Program-made: the position numbers and the translations under genes
Shown here: positions 55,551 to 59,719 of the stretch, piece after piece
Layout of the letters: each line of letters begins with the position of its first letter
Numbering within the stretch: position 1 is the stretch's first letter
NCBI GenBank assembly: GCA_905215555.1
Contig: CAJMQU010000028.1
Coordinates: 1-59,719 of the forward strand
Reading direction: 5' to 3'
Source: an uncultured bacterium
Lineage (GTDB): Bacteria > Bacteroidota > Bacteroidia > Bacteroidales > Bacteroidaceae
DNA: 59,719 bases
The notes under the pieces: generated by a model
The model's input: only the letters and a program-made list of their open reading frames with translations
Told to the model about the DNA's origin: nothing
The model's database searches: none

Positions 55551-58500
55551 ATGAGACGTTCTTTTCTCTATACCCTGTTTTCCTTACTGCCTGTTCTTGC
55601 CAGTGCACAGTATACCACCGGCAATAAACCTCAAGGTGCAGGAGACCGTATCGAGTCGACCTCCTTCAACGATCATAAGCGTGGCACCGCCCGCCAACTT
55701 CAATACCATCCCGATGGTGAAGACTTTGTCCGCGTGAACGGTGAAAACCGTTACACCCGTGCTTTATACGGCAGCCACACCGCTTTTCGTTTGGAAACGA
55801 GCGACCGTCCTGTCTTTGCCGTTTATGATAAGCGCAACAGTAAGAACATCAGCTTCCGCCTTCAATTGCCGGATGGTTCGGTGCTTCCGTTGGAAGAAAC
55901 TGCCTGGTGTGAGTCCCGTTATACTCCCGGTCGTCGTTCCTATCGCTTGAAGCATCCCGGTTGGGGTGTGGATGCGGAGTTGCAAATCTCCGCTCTGGCT
56001 TTGTCCGATGAAGATGCAGCTATCTGGAAAGTTACTCCTATCAATATGCCTGAGGGGGCTGTACTCCGCTCTTCACTAAGCGAAATCCGTCTTTCAAGAC
56101 TAAGCCGTAACGGTGATATGGGAGCCGATCCCCCGCGCTGCTTCGATGCGCCCGAACATCCCGAACATTTGCAGACTGTAGATGTGGCACTCAATGCACC
56201 TTTATATATCCTTGTCCGTGACTATTCTTTAGTCATTCCCTCACAGGAAGAAGGGACTAACCTTTACGACAAGTCCGAGCAAGCCCGTGCCGAACTTGCC
56301 TCACGCATCAGGATAACCACGCCCGATCCGTTTTTCAATACCCTTGGCGGTGCTCTTGCCGTGGCTGCTGATGGCATTTGGGATGGCGAAGTCTGGTTGC
56401 ACGGTGCCATTGGCTGGCGTATGCCTCTCAGTGGCTGGCGTGCGGCGTATACCGGCGATGTCCTCGGCTGGCACGACCGCGCACGTACGCATTTCGATGC
56501 TTATGCTGCTAGTCAGGTAACCGATGTGCCGAACACTATTCCGCATCCCGCCCAAGACTCCGCGCTTGCCCTGGCCCGTTCCGTGAAGAAGTGGGGAACA
56601 CCGCAATATAGCAATGGTTATATCTGCCGTAATCCCTGCCGCAACGATCAGATGCATCACTATGATATGAACCTTTGTTATATTGACGAGCTTCTGTGGC
56701 ACTTCAACTGGACCGGAGATCTGGATTATGCCCGCCGTATGTGGCCTGTCCTCACCCGCCATCTCGCTTGGGAAAAGCTTAACTATGATCCTGACAATGA
56801 CGGTCTTTATGATGCATACGCCTGCATATGGGCGAGCGATGCCCTCTATTATAATAGCGGTGCCGTCACTCACTCCTCTGCTTATAATTATCGTGCCAAT
56901 CGTCTTGCGGCGGTGATTGCCGGGAAAATAGGAGAAGATGCCACGCCTTACCGTGCGGAAGCGGATAAGATATTGAAAGCTCTGAATGCTCGTCTCTGGA
57001 TGCCCGAACGTGGACATTGGGCAGAATTCCAGGATTTCATGGGACATAAGCGTCTGCATACCAGTCCGGGCGTCTGGACCATTTATCATGCGCTCGATAG
57101 CGATATTGCCGACCCCTTCCAGGCTTATCTCGCCACCAGTTATGTGGATCGTGAGATTCCCCATATCCCTGTTCGTGGTGAAGGGCTGGAGGATGAAGGT
57201 TATGCCACTATTTCCACTACCAACTGGCTGCCTTATTCCTGGAGTATCAACAACGTCGCTTTTGCTGAAGTGATGCATACAGCTCTAGCCTATTTCCAGG
57301 CAGGACGTGCCGATGCAGGCTTTAAATTATTGAAAAGTTCAGTGCTCGATGGGATGTATCTGGGCGAAAGCCCGGGTAACTTCGGGCAGATCAGCTTCTA
57401 CGATGCTGCCCGTGGTGAGTGCTATCGTGACTTCGGTGACCCTATCGGCGTAGCTTCCCGTGTGTTGATACAGGGACTTTACGGTATTCTTCCCGATGCC
57501 ATGAACGGACGATTGCTGGTGAAGCCTGGTTTTCCGTCTGCTTGGGCGTTTGCATCCCTGCACACACCGGATATTGACTTTGACTACAAAAATGAAGAAT
57601 CCTCATTTGTCATTTCCCATCGCCTGCCTGCTGTTCACACTTTGGAACTCCAGTTCCCTGCACAGCGTTCGAAAGTGGCAAGGCTGACGGTTAACGGAAC
57701 TCCTGTTGCCTGGAAGTTGGTGGAGAACTCAATAAGTCGTCCGGTGCTTTCCGTTGTCGTGCCCGCTTCTGCCGGTGAAAAGATGGAAATCAAGGTTGAA
57801 TGGGGTGGAGAAGAACTCGGTACGCCTACAGCTGCCCAGATAGAAAATCTGTCTGCCGAAGCGCCCGTTGGTTTTGTCCCGATGCAGCAGGGTGACATGA
57901 AATGGTGGTATCCTGTAGAGAAGCCGCAAGCCAAAGAAGACAGTAATCCTACGCAGTTCTCAGCCTTTACTAATGTCAATTCTGCTAAATGTGAAACGGT
58001 GGTGATGGATGCGCAGTTCAATTCTTCGGTAACGGATATCTTCCGCAACGAGTATCTTTCGCCTCGTTCTCCTTATACCACTTTGCAACTGCCGGAGCAG
58101 GGGATAGGTGAGTGGTGTCATCCTTTGCATACGGTAGATATCGATGATTCCGGTTTACGTTCTTCTATCCGGAAAGGGCTACTGGACACTAAGCTGGGAG
58201 TTCCTTTCCGCACGCCTGCCGAAGGTCGGAACATTGCTTTCACTTCTTTGTGGGATAATTATCCTGATAGTTTGATTGTTTCGCTCAAGGGAAAAGCATC
58301 TCGCGCTTATTTGCTTATGGCGGGCAGCACCAATCATATGCAGTGTCACATTGATAATGGCCTCATCCGTGTGTACTACAAAGACGGTACTTGCGATGTC
58401 ATGCCTCTGCGCAATCCGGACAATTGGCCTCCTATTGAGCATATTTTCTTTGAGGATGGTCTGGCTTTTAACCGCCATGCCCCGGCTCTCTATCGCTTAC

Positions 58501-58697
58501 GCCTTAAAACCGGTGAAATCAGTAATAACTTTGGTGAAGAATTGGGTTTCCCCGGTGCTTCCCGTGAGTTGGACGGTGGTGCTGCCGTATTGCTTGAAAT
58601 GGCTCTGAATCCTGATAAGAAACTTTCGCATCTTGTTCTTGAGACACTTTCCAATGATGTGGTAATCGGATTGATGAGCATTACATTGCAGCGATAG
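55551..58697 (+). CDS. Large secreted DUF4450-like alpha/alpha-barrel protein
   Basis: A 1048-residue protein with signal peptide to about residue 19 (ASAQ). The middle part (about 330-680) resembles glycogen-debranching or GH63-like alpha/alpha barrels: NPCRNDQMHHYDMNLCYIDELLWHFNWTGDLDYARRMWPVL, YDPDNDGLYDAYACIWASDALYY and HTSPGVWTIYHALDSD. The N-terminus fits a DUF4450-type beta domain; the C-terminal 250 residues are another beta-rich module. Substrate unknown. It follows the unassigned lipoprotein by 168 bp, so the two may act on the same glycan. Confidence 0.72.
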   Translation: MRRSFLYTLFSLLPVLASAQYTTGNKPQGAGDRIESTSFNDHKRGTARQLQYHPDGEDFVRVNGENRYTRALYGSHTAFRLETSDRPVFAVYDKRNSKNISFRLQLPDGSVLPLEETAWCESRYTPGRRSYRLKHPGWGVDAELQISALALSDEDAAIWKVTPINMPEGAVLRSSLSEIRLSRLSRNGDMGADPPRCFDAPEHPEHLQTVDVALNAPLYILVRDYSLVIPSQEEGTNLYDKSEQARAELASRIRITTPDPFFNTLGGALAVAADGIWDGEVWLHGAIGWRMPLSGWRAAYTGDVLGWHDRARTHFDAYAASQVTDVPNTIPHPAQDSALALARSVKKWGTPQYSNGYICRNPCRNDQMHHYDMNLCYIDELLWHFNWTGDLDYARRMWPVLTRHLAWEKLNYDPDNDGLYDAYACIWASDALYYNSGAVTHSSAYNYRANRLAAVIAGKIGEDATPYRAEADKILKALNARLWMPERGHWAEFQDFMGHKRLHTSPGVWTIYHALDSDIADPFQAYLATSYVDREIPHIPVRGEGLEDEGYATISTTNWLPYSWSINNVAFAEVMHTALAYFQAGRADAGFKLLKSSVLDGMYLGESPGNFGQISFYDAARGECYRDFGDPIGVASRVLIQGLYGILPDAMNGRLLVKPGFPSAWAFASLHTPDIDFDYKNEESSFVISHRLPAVHTLELQFPAQRSKVARLTVNGTPVAWKLVENSISRPVLSVVVPASAGEKMEIKVEWGGEELGTPTAAQIENLSAEAPVGFVPMQQGDMKWWYPVEKPQAKEDSNPTQFSAFTNVNSAKCETVVMDAQFNSSVTDIFRNEYLSPRSPYTTLQLPEQGIGEWCHPLHTVDIDDSGLRSSIRKGLLDTKLGVPFRTPAEGRNIAFTSLWDNYPDSLIVSLKGKASRAYLLMAGSTNHMQCHIDNGLIRVYYKDGTCDVMPLRNPDNWPPIEHIFFEDGLAFNRHAPALYRLRLKTGEISNNFGEELGFPGASRELDGGAAVLLEMALNPDKKLSHLVLETLSNDVVIGLMSITLQR

Positions 58698-58837
58698 GAA
58701 TATTCCTCGTCGGAATGGTTTTGAATAAGAGGGTGTCCCCGTGGTGCCAAACGTAACCCATCTATGAGGGCGGATATGGATGTGGCAGGGGTGAAAGTGC
58801 AATGCGGGAGAGCTTAACAATTTATTTTTTTGCAAAG

Positions 58838-59075
58838 TTGTCAGCACTCCAGCATTGTCAGTTCTCAATCCTTTTGTCAGTCGAGGTTTGACGGCAGTGC
58901 TGGCAAGGTGTTTGTAAGTGACGACAAACGATTTGTCAGCACACTGTATTGCCTTTAGCTAAGTTGACTGAATATCAAATCGGAGTGTGACCAGGCACTG
59001 TATCGGTTTTCTTTCAATGGGAACTCCAGTTTCTTAATGGGAACTGAGGTTTCTTTTGATGGAAACTGTCATTCC
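58838..59075. repeat. Repeat-rich gap before the DUF456 gene
   Basis: In the 402-bp gap 58698-59099 the word TTGTCAG occurs at 58838, 58855, 58874 and 58933, and a 7-bp inverted repeat cagcact/agtgctg spans 58842-58902. Further on, ATGGGAACT-type words occur at 59017, 59037 and 59059 (20 and 22 bp apart). No gene was found. Confidence 0.4.
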
Positions 59076-59099
59076 TCTGAATCTGCTGTCTTTTCAGTT

Positions 59100-59579
59100 T
59101 TATACCACTGCTTTCACAAAGCACCATACAAAATATCCGCAAACCGCCACCTTGAACACCGTTCCTACTAAAAAGCCTATCAGTGCTCCGATGCCTGATT
59201 TCAAGGCTTCCTTTGCACTCCTGTCTCCCAGCAGTTCTCCGATGAAGGCACCTCCAAATGGTCCGATGATGATGCCCCACGGGCTGAAAAAAACGATGCC
59301 GACAATTGAGCCTATCAGGCATCCCCAACTGCCCCATTTAGTTCCTCCGCTGTATTTGCTTCCTATGATGGGAGTGAAATAGTCCAGCATTTGCACAACT
59401 ACTACCAAAAGTAGCCAGATCAGTAATTGGGATGTTGCAAACTGCACTTTGTCCGTGATGTGAAGCAATAATAAACCTGCATAGGAAATGGGTGGCCCGG
59501 GAATCATTGGAACAATGCATCCCAGCAAACCTATGATGAGGCATATTCCTCCCAATGTGATAAGTATAATGTCAATCAT
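59100..59579 (-). CDS. DUF456 family membrane protein
   Basis: A 159-residue inner-membrane protein with about five hydrophobic helices (IILITLGGICLIIGLLGCIVP, LLLLHITDKVQFAT, LIWLLLVVVVQMLDYFTP, GIVFFSPWGIIIGPFGGAFIGELL, SGIGALIGFLVGTVFKVAVCG). The glycine-rich segments GSKYSGGTKWGSWGCLIGSIVG and FGGAFIGELLGDRS are diagnostic of DUF456. Function is unknown. It stands alone on the minus strand, downstream of tRNA-Pro and its terminator. Confidence 0.9.
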   Translation of the reverse strand: MIDIILITLGGICLIIGLLGCIVPMIPGPPISYAGLLLLHITDKVQFATSQLLIWLLLVVVVQMLDYFTPIIGSKYSGGTKWGSWGCLIGSIVGIVFFSPWGIIIGPFGGAFIGELLGDRSAKEALKSGIGALIGFLVGTVFKVAVCGYFVWCFVKAVV

Positions 59580-59626
59580 GATGTAGTGGAGTTTGGGAAA
59601 ATGTTGTTTGTGAAAGCCTGTATAAC

Positions 59627-59666
59627 AAAAAAGGTCTAATCCCCTTTTGAGAATCAGACCTTTTTT
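59627..59666 (-). terminator. Bidirectional terminator after tRNA-Pro
   Basis: A nearly perfect 14-bp stem (aaaaaaggtctaat at 59627-59640 and atcagacctttttt at 59653-59666) has A-runs and T-runs at both ends. On the minus strand it ends the tRNA-Pro transcript a few bases after the mature 3' end. Confidence 0.85.
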
Positions 59667-59669
59667 GTG

Positions 59670-59719
59670 TCGGAATGAGGCGACTCGAACGCCCGACCCC
59701 TACGTCCCGAACGTAGTGC
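59670..59719 (-). tRNA. tRNA-Pro(CGG), 3' part
   Basis: Read on the minus strand, the anticodon stem ctacg/cgtag holds a loop ttCGGga (anticodon CGG). A five-base variable region, a T-arm gggcg-ttcgagt-cgcct, the acceptor strand cattccg and an A discriminator follow. CCA is not encoded. The 5' part, expected to begin cggaatg, lies beyond the window end. Confidence 0.88.

Overview
The window is a chromosomal segment of a Bacteroides species. Evidence: SusC/SusD pairs, Bacteroides-type -7 promoter boxes (TAnnTTTG), starts without Shine-Dalgarno sequences, secreted CAZymes with signal peptides, and an arginine operon next to a rhamnose operon, an order I recall from B. thetaiotaomicron. It opens in the 3' part of a tRNA-Leu(UAA) gene and closes in a minus-strand tRNA-Pro(CGG) gene.

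Layout. (1) 0.3-1.7 kb: a small outer-membrane protein, a lipoprotein and a short minus-strand gene. (2) 1.8-9.7 kb, minus strand: argR, a GNAT acetyltransferase, argG, a pspC-domain gene, argC and argD; then, behind a terminator and a new promoter, proC, a cupin regulator and an acyl-CoA ligase. (3) 10.2-19.1 kb, plus strand: a rhamnogalacturonan (RG) enzyme operon with an SGNH esterase-GH105 fusion, GH106 rhamnosidase, PL11 RG lyase and GH28. (4) 19.3-26.4 kb: rhaB-rhaA-rhaT-rhaD-GH105, then an AraC-type regulator (RhaR). (5) 27.1-43.4 kb: a pectin-type polysaccharide utilization locus: GH28, Ser-type sulfatase, SusC/SusD, PL1 pectate lyase, a decayed GH28-sulfatase chimera, and a second SusC/SusD. 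(6) 43.6-49.0 kb: a three-gene iron locus resembling xusABC (TonB receptor, DUF4374 lipoprotein, PepSY membrane protein). (7) 49.6-58.7 kb: three large secreted enzymes (GH2, an unassigned alpha/alpha-barrel protein, a DUF4450-like protein) separated by repeat-rich intergenic DNA. (8) a DUF456 membrane protein and tRNA-Pro.

How it fits together. RG/pectin backbone is cleaved by PL11, PL1 and GH28, unsaturated GalA is removed by GH105, acetyl groups by the SGNH esterase, and rhamnose by GH106. Two SusC/D pairs import oligosaccharides, and rhaT/rhaA/rhaB/rhaD take up and degrade rhamnose.

The strongest new observation is regulatory. Five promoters, in front of the RG operon, rhaB, the GH28/sulfatase genes and both susC genes, share one geometry: a TCAAAA half-site, a second one 21 bp later, then exactly 29 bp to TATTTTTG. 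A sixth copy has a 20-bp repeat and a 39-bp spacer, and no gene directly behind it. This looks like an AraC-family operator, and the RhaR-like protein encoded in the middle of the regulon is the obvious candidate. No HTCS or ECF sigma/anti-sigma gene is present here. Other notable structures are a 22-bp-period noncoding tandem array (49.16-49.32 kb), a 59-bp perfect inverted repeat (52.7-53.0 kb) and a recombinational pseudogene chimera (37.0-38.0 kb).
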